DNA of 64,000 nt from assembly GCA_959347315.1 (NCBI GenBank), contig OY365822.1:9935127-9999126 (forward strand), given 5' to 3'. The translations under genes and the position numbers were made by a program. How positions within the stretch are numbered: position 1 is the stretch's first letter; each line of letters starts with the position of its first letter. This stretch comes from Bimastos eiseni. Its lineage: Eukaryota; Annelida; Clitellata; Crassiclitellata; Lumbricidae. This document shows, piece by piece, positions 23,601-35,188 of the stretch. The notes beneath the pieces are model-generated. The model saw only the letters and a program-made list of their open reading frames with translations, was not told the origin of the DNA and searched no databases.

Positions 23601-26125
23601 TTAGAGCGCCTCCTCAACTGGAAAAAGGTAGGCGTCGGCAAGGTCATTGGCGATCATGTCGTTCTCCACTTCTCGGGCGACCACCTGTGACAGAGTTTCC
23701 TTCGTCCACTTGTGCGACGTCGTCTGCTCATCCTCATCTACAAGGCGGGAAACGACAGATCCATATAGCACATGCATTCATATTTATAGACCTCGGCGAG
23801 AGAAAGCTCAACAAAATGTAACGTAACTTATTGTATTGTCTTACTGTTACCGTCACACTGTTGCACACGCTGTATGTCAACTATCCAGAATAAGATTAAT
23901 TAGAAATGGAACTTTAAATGAATTTGACTTAACTTAACAGTATAATCAAAAACTTATTTTGCGCCGTTGTGGCAATGCATAAGGTTCCAACGATGTGGGC
24001 ATCTAAACAGAACATTTTCCCAATGGCTGGTGCTTCGTGAAAAAGTTGATGCCCAGCGCCTGGTTTCAGAATGGCGCTTCAGAACTACGGAGCCTACGAC
24101 TCCAATCTTTAAATCTTTGTGAAGCAGAGTGAAGAGAACTCTAAAGACAACACAAGACCAGGCCTTATTAATAAAAGATATAAGATTTAAACTTATATAT
24201 AAGCATATATACATATTTATATACAAACGTATGTCGTACATACATGCATACAAACATACATGACACATATACATGCATGTTCTTCCATTTCTTCAGCATG
24301 CGCACACAACTGCATATTGTGCTGCACTGCATTGTATTCAAACATTTATAAAGCGCCTTTAATGTAGGGTAATCCGATTGGATTGTTGACCACCAGCTAC
24401 CTCGATAGTCAATGAGAAGATATTTTCCTCGGCAGTTCTTCATCGACTCGTAGTTAAGAATTTGGGTGACGACCTCTTTGAAGGTGTGACGTTCGTTGGT
24501 CATTTGTCCCTTCGCTAGTTGGGCGATGTTTCCCTGGTTCATCTGGTAGAGGGAGAGCAGAGGAGTGGCGAATTCCATCATCAAATGGCAATGTACCTGA
24601 AAGAGATGGATGATGGTGTAAACAAGCATTTATATAGCGCTTCTGCAAGATATCTACTCAGAGGTATTCTCTGCGCTGGCCTTAGTGATGTTAAATGCCA
24701 CAGTTAACAAGTAAAGATGTATCTGTTTAGGGAAACTGTGCACAGTAAGCTGACAACAGTCGTCAGGGATGGGTCCACGCACACGCGTAGAACCAACCAG
24801 CGGATTCCCGTAGACAGCCGACAGATGGCACGAGTGCTGGTGATTACAAACACGACGATAGAGGCAGCGGTTTTATAGGGGAAAGGTGGGATAGGATCCG
24901 GTTCGCATTGCTTGCTGAGAAGAGAGTTTAGGAAAAGTGAAACTTCTGATTCAGGAGCAGGTGGGAGAATTTGACAAACCAGCTTTCATTTAAGCGTGCC
25001 TAGTTTCATCAATCCAGCTTCCATATAAGCCAGGGATAGGCAGTAATTTAATCATTGTGTATTTTAAATTGCGTGATTTGAATTACAAAGGTAATTTGCA
25101 ATTTGGGGCCAAAATCAGTTTCATTTGTAATTTGTAATTCAGTTACATTACTGCCTGTATTTTGAAATTTCAAATTACATTATGAAAAAAAATTACTTCT
25201 CGTCACTTTATAAATGAAAATTCGATAATGTAGAAATTCCTTGGATCAAAAATCATCTTTCTTTGATATTTCTAGTATTACACTGACATATTTTAATAAT
25301 GTAATGCTTTCCTGCCTACTCTTGCACCGCACGAGAGATTCTTTAGTTTGCAGGCATGATTATAATGCCCAGCAGACGTCGTCTATCGGATACATTTGTG
25401 GAAATTAATTATCATTTCATCACCCTGCAAAAAGCTAAAAATCGGTCTTATGCATTTAAAGTCAGTTTTTAGCCATGTCTCTCAAATTATTATGTAAATA
25501 AGCATAAAATAAATAAAATCATCTTTTCTCCCTAATTTTCCGGAATGTCTGTTCAACTCTGTTGGTCGATGCAATGAAGAAAACGAAAAATTCATTGGTT
25601 CTATTCATACTGATATTTCACAGGGTGATGGAAAAATAATTTCCACCACTGTAAATTGTTTAAACAGCTGCTGCTTCTGAAAGAAAATTAAGTAAGCGGC
25701 TTCTGACAATGTCATACAAGCAAAGAGGAAATTTGAAAACGTGTGTTTCTTGCAGAATCTTGCCTGCATTCATTGACCCTAGCAATGTTAGTAGGCCTAA
25801 TATGTAATTTGGTTTAATTGACATTACGTAATTTGTAATTTGTAATTTCCTGCAAAACTCTAAAGTAATTGGCAATAATTATTTATGTAAGTCAATTACG
25901 TTCTCACACATACTTGGTAATTTGTAATTCAATTACATTTCAGCCTTTAATTTGCCCATCCCTGATATAAGCCTGATTCCTTTCATCATTCCAGCTTCAT
26001 TTAAGTATGATGCTTTTCACCAATCCAGTCTCTAGTTTAACAGTAACCTTTTCATTGATCCAACTTCTAGCTAAACGGAGCGCTTCTGAGTAGAAGACCT
26101 TGAAGGGGCGCTATATTTAAACTGC

Positions 26126-26171
<46 letters not shown>

Positions 26172-27712
26172 GGGATGTGGTCTCGAGACTGTGGTCTTGG
26201 TCTCGAGACCGGAAAACTGCGGTCTTGGTCTTGGTCTCGAATGCGTCAGTCTTGGTCTCGGACCATCGGTCTTGGTCTTGGTCTCGAATGCGTCGGTCTT
26301 GGTCTTAAAGGAACGGTCTTGGGATTGGTCTCCGTCTTAGGCTAGTGTTCTTGGTCATTTGCCGTATCAGAGCAATTTCTTTTATATTTGTCGGCTCTTT
26401 GGATTATTGGAGACAACGGTATTTAGGCCCTACGCGATTGTTATCGATTTACGACGTTCTGACCAACTATTATACATGTTAATGTGGGCAAAAAATGCAT
26501 TTGCAACCGAGCCAGCCAGTTCAAAATTTGCTTTAACAAATTTCAAAGTTTTGTAACAATCTAAGAATTATGTGGTCGGCCACGTGTAGTCACCATTAAC
26601 CTACAATTCCGAGTACAAGTTGGCCTACACCATTCAAACGGAAGGTTAATCTACTTGTTCAGATATCTTTTATAGTATTTACCTATCGTATGCTGTAAGT
26701 AATTTATAGTGTGATATACTTAGGCCGAGGCCAAGGGCTTAACCCGCAAAAGTTCAGACTTGCCGGTAAAACTGTTTCTGGACCATTATTAAGATTAGTC
26801 TTCTTCTGCAATAAAATTAATGTTTTAAGCGTGTTATTCCGTTTTAGCGTCTTAATAAATCGAGTTGTTTATAAAAAAAGAGTATTGGTCTTGGTCTCGG
26901 ACCACCCGGTCTTGGTCTTGGTCTTGGACCTCTCGGTCTTGGTCTCGAGGTTTTGGTCTCGTGCCCAACACTGAATAATAATAATAAACATGATGCTTTT
27001 CACCGATCCCTCTTTTACTATCGACGCTCGCGTGGCTGAAACTGATTTGCAATGGGGAATAAGTTACGACACCATAATATATTTTATTGTATCAGATATC
27101 GAAATACAGAGGTTGATACTGGCACAGCGGCAGACGTAAATCAAGATTCAGATACAGATACACAGGCAGATACAGATGCAGATTCAGAGCCAGTTACAGT
27201 TGCAATAATAGATCAAGAGGCAGATACAGATACAATGGTAGATACAGGTACAGAGGCAGTAACAGAGGCAGACATCAAAGGCACCTGTTGTTTGTTTCTG
27301 GTTCCTGTGAAGGTGAAATCGTAGACCGTGCTTTTGTAGCATCTTTCACGGTTGGCTGCTCTGCTGACCTTGTAGTCAATGAATCCCATGTGACGAAAGT
27401 TTTCCTCTGTTGGCATCTCTTCTGGGCAGCGACACGACACCGGAAGTATGATCACCATCTTCGGATAGACAGGAAACATGAATTGAGTGCTTGCCTTAGC
27501 CCGCTGTTCGAGACCTGAGGGAAATATCATTATAATAATAACAGAAATAATAATAATAATAAATAATATTATTAATATTAATTATAATTATAATCATAAT
27601 ACCACTACTACTATCATTTCCACTACCACTACTACTACTATTACTACTACTTCCCCCACTTCCACTACGACTAATACTACTACTACTAGTAATAACATAA
27701 CAATAATAATAA

Positions 27713-27743
<31 letters not shown>

Positions 27744-30700
27744 AATAATAAGAATAAGGATAATAATAATAATAAAAATAATAATAATAAGGATAATAAT
27801 GACAATGATAATAAGGATAATAACAATACAGTGGAATTCGGGGGATCTCTTGTTCAGCACAATGGGGACGAGCACCTTTAAAATCCTTAATAGTTTCTTA
27901 GAGGCTGAGGTATCTTTATAACATCGGGCGAAAAATAATAATATATAATAACAACAAGAATTATAATTATAGTATATTTTCTTTTATTATTCAGACTTAC
28001 AGGTACATCAGTAAGATCGCGTGATATTACAATAACAGATGATAACAAATTTAACAGAGATATAATTTAACTGTATGGACATGCAAGGCGACTATCTGTT
28101 TCACAGTTATATTCTATAGTCGCCAGCCTAGCGAATTGACGGGTGAATCGACCTTTTCATTGTTGACGGCTATTGATCCCGTTTTCCCTTTGACGGAAGA
28201 ACAAAAGATAAAGATGGATTCGCTCACCTGGAAGAATGATGTCCAGGTATCCGTAGAAGTAAGACCAGGCCAATCCGACTCCAGTCTGCGTCACTGTGAT
28301 CTGCGACTCAATTGGAACGTCATCTGAAAGGTCAAGGATTCACAAGTACCATCGCTACCTTAAAAGTGCTGCTGCTTTACCACCGAGGAACTTAAAAGTA
28401 CCGCCGATGCACCACCATAAAGCTTCAAAATTTTGACGCTTCACCACCACAGAACTTGAGAGCGACGTCTCTTCACCACCAAACCGTACATAACAGAACT
28501 TAACAGGCTTATGTCCGCATTTTTGCGGAAACCGGAAATTCGATTGTTCAGATTTGCTGACGAAACGATTTTTGTGTTGTTTCATTTATGGTTGAGACTC
28601 GAGACTCACTTGACCAAGTGAGACCAGTAAGAGACTGTAGCGAAACACAAGACTAATAATAGCCTAGTCGTAATGATTTTCTATGCATATATATTTTTTC
28701 GTCAAGATCTACTTGTTCGAGTGTGCCCACCCTCCATTTTACGTCTATGGACTCTGTTACGTTCTGCTGATTGACGATCCCCTAGAATTGACTAGCTAAC
28801 AAATTGCTAAGTTCTATTAGGAGTAATACTCTGCTCTTAAATCTGTTCTGCCCTTGTTTACCATGGACGCTAAGGTCATCTGCTCTGGCTTACTTCGAAT
28901 TGCCTTTTCCAGCTTCTCGTAGAACTCCTTATCATCGTGATGGAGGCAATTGAAGTGGCGAAACTCTGCCGGAAGGTCACTGACCTGGAATTCACAGAGA
29001 ACGGGGAGACAGGAGATGACCCTTTGACTATTCTGGTGATCCAGCGCCCATCTGTATTCAGAGACGAAATAGATGCTCTGGAGAAACTCACGCGAGACGA
29101 TCATCACGCATCGTCGGCTCCTATTACGCAGAACATAATGCCACATTATTAGCTACATGTAACTATTACTTGACAAACAATTTTTCACTGACAATTCGCT
29201 TATTTTTTGCATTGTGACCGTGAATCAATGCAAAGGACGATATATCCATGTAGGCCTTCCCAAGTTGGCTAATATACACAGACGGACTGCATGTAGGAAC
29301 TCCACGCAAACCGCTGCAGGGGCATCCAGGTAGGGGGACGGAGGCAAATGCCTCCAATTTCATGTAGGAAGGTAGTGTTGTTTTAGTCTTAGGGGGGAAA
29401 TATTTTGCCTTACATACCCTTAGGATCGGGGGGTTTGCCGCCATCACTCAGAGGGGATTGACGCCTCTGAGCCGGTGTACAATCTGTATTATGTTACTCT
29501 TGACTCGTACTCTTTCCAGTTACTCGGCCAACTATTATTAAAGCGAACCTAACATTGAGGACTGTGGAGTAAAAATGTACCTAGGATCAGTGTGGTGTTA
29601 AAGTTGATGTTAAGGCTGACTGGCTGAGCTTTTTGGTAAAAATCGAAAATAGATTAAGCACCGTGGTATAATGGGGTACCTAATATTGAGCACTGACGTA
29701 TTGTGGATTGAAAACGAACCTAATATTGTGTGAGGACTGTGGCTTTTTAATGAACCTAAGAAGGAGCTCTACGGCATATGAAGTTGACCTTAAGTCATTC
29801 TTAAAGATTGAGCACTCTGATATAGAAAATAAACCTAAGATTGAGCATTGTGAATGTAAAGGTCTGCTGGTGACGGGAAAATAGAAGGTTAGAAGGCTAC
29901 ATTCGCCATTCTGAAGAGATGTCAGAGACTGCAATTGGAAAAACGCGAAAACCAAAAAATATATGGTCATTAGAAAAATTGGAGAACTGTGACCGACACC
30001 TATGTGTCCATCCGTGTGATGTTTTTAAAAAGTATTGATGGCGCTTACCAATAAAAATGTGCCTCACCAGCAGCTCATAAAAATTATATTGTTTGTTTCT
30101 AGCAGTGCCAAAAAGCGCTTGTAAGTTTAGTTTAGTGTTATGCGTCTCTTCATGTTTTCCTCAAGTGTCTGAAGTTCATGACAACAGTAAGGTAATTTGT
30201 CTACCTCAAAAGTATTTTACAAAGCATTGATCATTTACGATATACATGTAAGGCCTAATGCGTGCACTCCGAGAATCTCACTCGAAGCCTATTGACATGC
30301 TCACCACATCGAACAGCAGTAGACTCGTGTTTAGTCGGATCAGGAGCGGAGACTTAAAGGGGACAGGAGGGATGGTTTCCTCCAATATTTCAAGTGGAAG
30401 GGATGGAGCTGCTTGTATCCCCCCCCCAAATCTCACAAATGCTTTCTGAGTATTATTAATTTCTTCAGTGCTCTCCACTGTTCACCTTGTATCCTGCATC
30501 AATGTTTGAGAATTGAAATTTTTTCTACCAAACCCCATTTTTTTCGACCTGTTCCCTCCCACTAACCCAGGACCAAGTCTCCGCCTGTGAATCCGTTGTG
30601 ATGCTAGGAAGCACTTTGAAAGAAGTATCTCACTTGAAGATGGCGTTCGAGATGGCATGGGGAATGGATGAACCACACAGAACATCATCCTCATAGATGA

Positions 30701-30929
30701 AGACCTTGAATCCTCTGTTCGTCAGCTCCTCTTTTATCTCTCTCGCAACTGACATCTGACTTGAACTATGCGCCACGAAGACATCCCACGACCATGCGTC
30801 GCTTCCTCCTTTCACTTTCTCATCACCTGTCGTCACTTCTTGTGTCTCACTTTGACCACCATTTCCTTTGTTCCCTTCTTCTGTCACTCTCGCATACACC
30901 ATTGAGTCCTGCTGCTCCTCTTCCTTCAT
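23601..30929 (-). CDS. TIR-STING fusion: cyclic-dinucleotide sensor with N-terminal TIR domain
   Basis: Six GT-AG exons join in frame: 30634-30929, 28894-29120, 28228-28323, 27285-27514, 24401-24596, 23601-23737 (1182 nt, 393 aa). The ATG at 30929 is the first after an in-frame upstream TGA. Residues 1-47 are hydrophilic. Residues 48-174 form a TIR domain: WDVFVAHSS (strand A), EDDVLCGSS (BB loop), KSRRCVMIVSREFLQS, and E120 at the SARM1 catalytic-glutamate position. A linker of about 13 residues leads to the STING ligand-binding domain: GLAWSYFYGYL (191-201), IILPVSC, SRAANRERCY (257-266), MEFATPL (290-296). By alignment S195, Y200, R258, R264, Y266, E291 and T294 equal human S162, Y167, R232, R238, Y240, E260 and T263. 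No membrane helices and no PLPLRT-type TBK1 tail are seen; it ends LADAYLFPVEEAL. Such fusions are known from bacteria and oysters. NAD cleavage is inferred, not shown. Confidence 0.93.
24615..24850. repeat. Dispersed repeat, copy A (pair of 49370-49600)
   Basis: Begins TTATATAGCGCTTCTG, continues through CTCTGCGCTGGCCT and ends in GCGTAGAACCAACCAGCGGA. The same blocks occur in order at 49370-49600. Probably a SINE or a truncated LINE on the minus strand. Located in the TIR-STING intron just upstream of exon 5. Confidence 0.6.
25031..25964. mobile_element. hAT-like element with a perfect 8-bp target duplication
   Basis: The ends are CAGGGATAGGCA on the left and the inverse of CAGGGATGGGCAAATT on the right. 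The identical octamer ATATAAGC flanks it at 25023-25030 and 25965-25972. The interior is AT-rich with many AATTTGTAATT motifs and no transposase. It interrupts a local degenerate repeat (CCAGCTTCATTTAAG) inside the TIR-STING intron between exons 4 and 5. Confidence 0.85.
26075..26169 (+). repeat. Non-LTR 3' tail plus (AAT)n
   Basis: GAGCGCTTCTGAGTAG and CTTGAAGGGGCGCTATAT, followed by about 14 AAT units. This is the same tail as that of the retrotransposon at 48930-49285, here without any body. Confidence 0.65.
26170..26973. mobile_element. Putative non-autonomous element with GGTCTTGGTCTC subterminal arrays
   Basis: Left array at 26174-26340 and right array at 26882-26965 consist of GGTCTTGGTCTCGAGACC-like units around about 540 bp of unrelated sequence. 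The element sits in an (AAT)n tract, with AATAATAATAA on both sides, so a target duplication cannot be resolved. The right end reads, inverted, CAGTGTTGGGC, which is hAT-like. Confidence 0.5.
27110..27272. repeat. Degenerate CAGATA hexamer repeat
   Basis: ACAGATACAGATGCAGATT-like units lie in the intron immediately downstream (minus strand) of TIR-STING exon 4. The Asp/Thr-rich plus-strand frame is a repeat artefact. Confidence 0.75.
27528..27830. repeat. (AAT)n and (ACT)n trinucleotide repeats
   Basis: Long imperfect AAT and ACT arrays in the TIR-STING intron between exons 3 and 4, starting about 15 bp upstream (minus strand) of exon 4. Confidence 0.92.
29317..29469 (+). mobile_element. Short hAT-like MITE, copy 2 of 3
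   Basis: A 153-bp copy of the family at 2310-2453. It starts CAGGGGCATC and ends with the inverse of CAGAGGCGTCAATCCCC. The flanks AACCGCTG and AGCCGGTG agree at 6 of 8 positions. It lies in TIR-STING intron 1. Confidence 0.65.
30341..30587. mobile_element. MITE with GCGGAGACTT ends
   Basis: The left end CAGGAGCGGAGACTTA is inverted at the right as AAGTCTCCGCCTG. A relative is at 44938-45375. It ends 46 bp from the TIR-STING exon 1 donor. No target duplication could be recognised. Confidence 0.6.
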
Positions 30930-31539
30930 CTTATATCTACCTTTGCCCGATTTAGATTCGTGATCGCCATCTTTTATTGACCAGATTCAAAAATGTCGAC
31001 ATTGAACTCGACCTTAACACGAATTTTGCTCAAGTCGTTAATCCATTCTCGATTCGAACAAGATCCGAGTTCATTTATACGTTTTAAAATCCGAGCTTTT
31101 GCAACTTGAGAACGTGAAAGTTTTCTGCTTAAATCACGACGTCTGAATAGTAAATATTAAGTTTTCTATTTGACAGTAGTACGTATTGTATGCTTGATTC
31201 ACACTGATTTTGCATTGAACTTAGCTGCGGCTTAGGCTAGATTTATTTAGTTGTGGAAAAACCCAAAGACACGGAGTGCCTGGTGCTCATTCAGTTTTGC
31301 TTTCGATTCGGTTCATCTACCCATGTCACACGTTTCAATTGCAAATATAACTGATATAACGACCATTTCTATAGCATCGTCACTTCGTCAGTAGCAAACT
31401 ACTTCTAGGATATTCTTACGAAATCTGTCAAATGTGGCCCTGGAATCATACGTTACAAGTGTAATTTTAATTGCGACAATTTCAAAAGCATCGTGGGTCT
31501 ACTTCTACGATACCCATACCCACACTGTCAACTGCGACT

Positions 31540-32420
31540 GACCATTGTTGCATACCTCACACCTGACTGCCGCTGCTCTCACGTCTGTTCACTCATCCGT
31601 GCAATTGTCCATCGTGAGCGTCGGATTCTATAAATGTAAATGTAGGCCCACACGTTTAGCTCAGAACTCCACCGAAATCTCACCTCTTGCTATCTCCCAC
31701 CAGGTCTTTCACTCAAAAATGAATGCACTCATGCAAAAGGTAACCGCCGAGCTGATCAATGCCCAACTTCCCATGCCCACCAACATACCATAAGACGCGA
31801 TTCTAGGGATCCGCAGTGCTTCATGCCCTGGACTGGCTTTTTGTCCTCCCAGTGACGACACATGGATTTTTGCTAAACACCGAAGCGGTCAGAGTTGCGG
31901 TGGGAATCGGTCTGGGTGAAGGCATATGCGAGCCACACCCATGCAAATGCGGAGCTAGACTGAAGGCGCATGGAGCACATACCCGCATTAATTACAGACC
32001 TATAATCAGTCGTAACCTCACATAAGTCACAAGCGCTGAATTCCATAACATCAAAGAACCAAACGAGAGGCTCATGTCAAACAGTCAGTGAAAAACGAAC
32101 AAGCTGAACAGATTACTCGCCAATATGGCTGACGACTTAGACCAACTTGGACCCGCTGTCTTGCTGGTTGTCACTGAACTTCATCCAGTTGGACGATGCC
32201 GCCCTCATACATCTTGTAGAGCAAATGTAGAGTAAAGGCCAATTCAAAGTTGACCTGATTACGCGACGATTGGAAGTCAGTAGACATTACATTCGCTGAA
32301 GAGATGGCAACGGATAAGTGAAACAGACAAGGCTATCGGCAGCCCTGCCGCGAGAGAGCAGAGGAGCAAATGCCCAGAGAGTCCGCGATTTTATGTGCCT
32401 GGACTGGGCCCACATTAAAC
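31540..32420 (+). pseudogene. Decayed non-LTR retrotransposon ORF
   Basis: Broken frames read CEPHPCKCGARLKAHGAHT and, further on, fragments such as PRESAIL. I recall this cysteine/histidine pattern from the C-terminal part of metazoan LINE ORF2 proteins, downstream of the reverse transcriptase. Several stops and frame changes are present, so it is inactive. It lies upstream of the TIR-STING gene on the opposite strand. Confidence 0.5.
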
Positions 32421-33087
32421 TTATGACAACTAATTGTAATCAATCATACAAAGTTTATGCCATTTTAAATATACTATAACTGATACCAACTACAACCGTT
32501 TTAACTTTAAACATCTGAATATAACTTGGCATATTTTGCCATGAAATACACCCACTTCCGTCTAAGATGCCCGTGACTGCTCTGCCTAGGAGCTTAGAAT
32601 TTTTCTTTTAATGGGTCTGGAATTTCTCTGCCCAGGAGCCCAGAATTTCCGTCTGCGGACCAGGCAATAGCTATCTATCGATTTAGAGATAAACAATAAA
32701 CAGACACACTGGGACAAAAAGCAGACAGACAGAAAGGGTTAAAATGTTGTCTGCACAATCGTGTGAGGTGACGTAACGCTAACGTGTCTTGGAGTCGGAA
32801 TGAACTCAATTTTCCGGCACTATGTGTCCCTTGTTACGCATCAGTGCGTGATAGAGCGCGGTTTACATGTCCGAGGGGAGATTGCTTGAAAGGCATGGAT
32901 ACTAATTCTTGTCCTCGATAACAGTCAATCGCGCCACTACGTTGATGACGCGTTTTAATGTTTGCGACTGAAGTACCTGCCGTGACTGAACGGTATTTAT
33001 TTAGTACATAAGAGAAAGTTTAAGTAGCTTTTTGACTTTTGAGTCGACGCTACAGATTTAAAAAAAATTACTACGATACGCTGGATG
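32421..33087. other. Intergenic, nothing recognised
   Basis: No domain-like frame, RNA gene or repeat family was identified beyond short A/T-rich runs. Confidence 0.4.
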
Positions 33088-33088
33088 T

Positions 33089-33127
<39 letters not shown>

Positions 33128-33146
33128 AAGAGAGAGAGGGGAGAGA

Positions 33147-33192
<46 letters not shown>
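33088..33192. repeat. (CA)n-(AT)n-(GA)n microsatellite
   Basis: Three adjoining dinucleotide tracts. Confidence 0.95.
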
Positions 33193-33197
<5 letters not shown>

Positions 33198-33321
33198 CAA
33201 TCTTGCGCTACGTTTTACCCGTCGGAAATACTCCTTTCGAATTTCTGGTGATGGTAACACAAACAAGTCTCTGGTTAGTTAATAATTTATACATATAGAA
33301 GATCGACATTACGAAAGGCAT

Positions 33322-33650
<329 letters not shown>

Positions 33651-34187
33651 ATATCTTCTCCTACCTTTTTAATGCGCCTCTTCGATTAATATCTAAGAGA
33701 TTTTACCGATAACATTGTCCACGATCAAAGAATAAACGTCAAGCGTTGGCTAAATTCAAGCAGCGAAGGAATAAGAAGCTCATCTCTCAGATTGCATATC
33801 AGTCTTTTTCACACTGAAAGGCAAGCCACAGAGTGCTTCCCATGCTGCACGTCACTTCATTCGTATCCTACTTCCTTGGGAGTACGGAAGAAAGAGAACT
33901 ATAGTAAGTAAAGTTAATTAAATCCGGTCAGCTCCATCCAACAGTTCTACTTCCTGCTGCCATTCCATCCAGCAACCAAGCAGGAAAAGTAATTAGGAGC
34001 GTCATAGGTGAAACCCGCTCTCTTTCTGTTGGCATCGCACAGGTGGGACTTTGATGTTTTCCCCGAAGCTTAGAGGGTGTGCCACTCCCCGTGTAAATAT
34101 CAATCAGATGCCGACAGCTGTTCCACAACAAATGGTTCATTTACCAAAGGGTTACGACCAAAAAAGTAATTATATTTGCTAACCGTA

Positions 34188-34425
34188 TTGAACAAAATAG
34201 AAGTTGGATTGATGATAATAATGCATGCTAATCCAACTTCTGTTTCAGCAAGAATTTTTTTAATCAATTCAACTTTTGTTTCAGCCAGAATTCTTCTCGA
34301 TAATCCAACTTCTATTTCAGCAGTCATTTTTCATCAATATAATCATCTTTTAGGGAAAATTTCTTTAATCTATTTAACTTATGTTTTAGCCAGCATTGAT
34401 AGCATCAATCTAACTTTTACTTTTT
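34188..34425. repeat. Degenerate minisatellite, about 38-bp unit
   Basis: Repeated AATCCAACTTCTGTTTCAGC and AGAATT-type segments, about five to six copies, followed by a short GAACCATTTGTCG repeat (34443-34508). It lies upstream of the GPCR gene at 35189. Confidence 0.75.
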
Positions 34426-34925
34426 GGTCTTGAACCTTTTGTCAGTGAACCATTTGTCGTCAACTACATGTACTTGTCAGTGAACCATTTGTCGGTGAGC
34501 TATTTGTCGCGACACGTCGTCAGCATGTGACGTCAACATGTGACGTCGGATTCCAGTTACCTAAAACGTCAGCATCATCACACCAGGTAGCCAAGCTTGT
34601 TGTTTGTACGGGAAGCTTCACATATTTTTTCGGTATCGGATGAATGGAGGCTTTTTCGCTAGACTGATATCTGGATTTTTACTAGGGTCAAAACTGCATC
34701 ATTTCCTACGTATAATGGTCGTTAACGCTCGCTCTTCTGCCGTGACTACTGGTGATGCGTAAACGCTGGCGTCACGACGTATAATTGGAAAACAAAGGCC
34801 TACCGTAATGTTGATTTAATTTTTCGATGCAACAATAGTTGAAGTAAGGCATGCGAGGGATATAATACGTTTGCTATGGTTGCTTCTATACTTCAAAGAG
34901 CTATTATCTCTGGCTCAGATAGGTG

Positions 34926-34934
34926 TATATAAAA
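34926..34934 (+). promoter_or_regulatory. Candidate TATA box of the GPCR gene
   Basis: TATATAAAA lies about 260 bp upstream of the ATG at 35189, with a pyrimidine-rich initiator-like CTCCATCC about 30 bp further on. The 5' UTR would then be about 230 nt if unspliced. Motif only. Confidence 0.35.
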
Positions 34935-35188
34935 CACAACTAGTTGCGATCTCCTCCATCCGTTACATATTCGTGTCGATAGTGGCACAGTGATAAAGCG
35001 ATCAGAGGGGAAAATATCGTGGTGACGACAGCTTAGTTGGTGCAAAACAACTGGGATGGATGTCTCAGACTAGATTAAGCAGACTAAATACTTACTAATC
35101 TTAATTTTCCTAATCTCGGCACTTGAGGGTGAGTTGAAGCATTCATCTTTCATCTTTAAGTGATCAAAAATAGGATTACATATAATCC

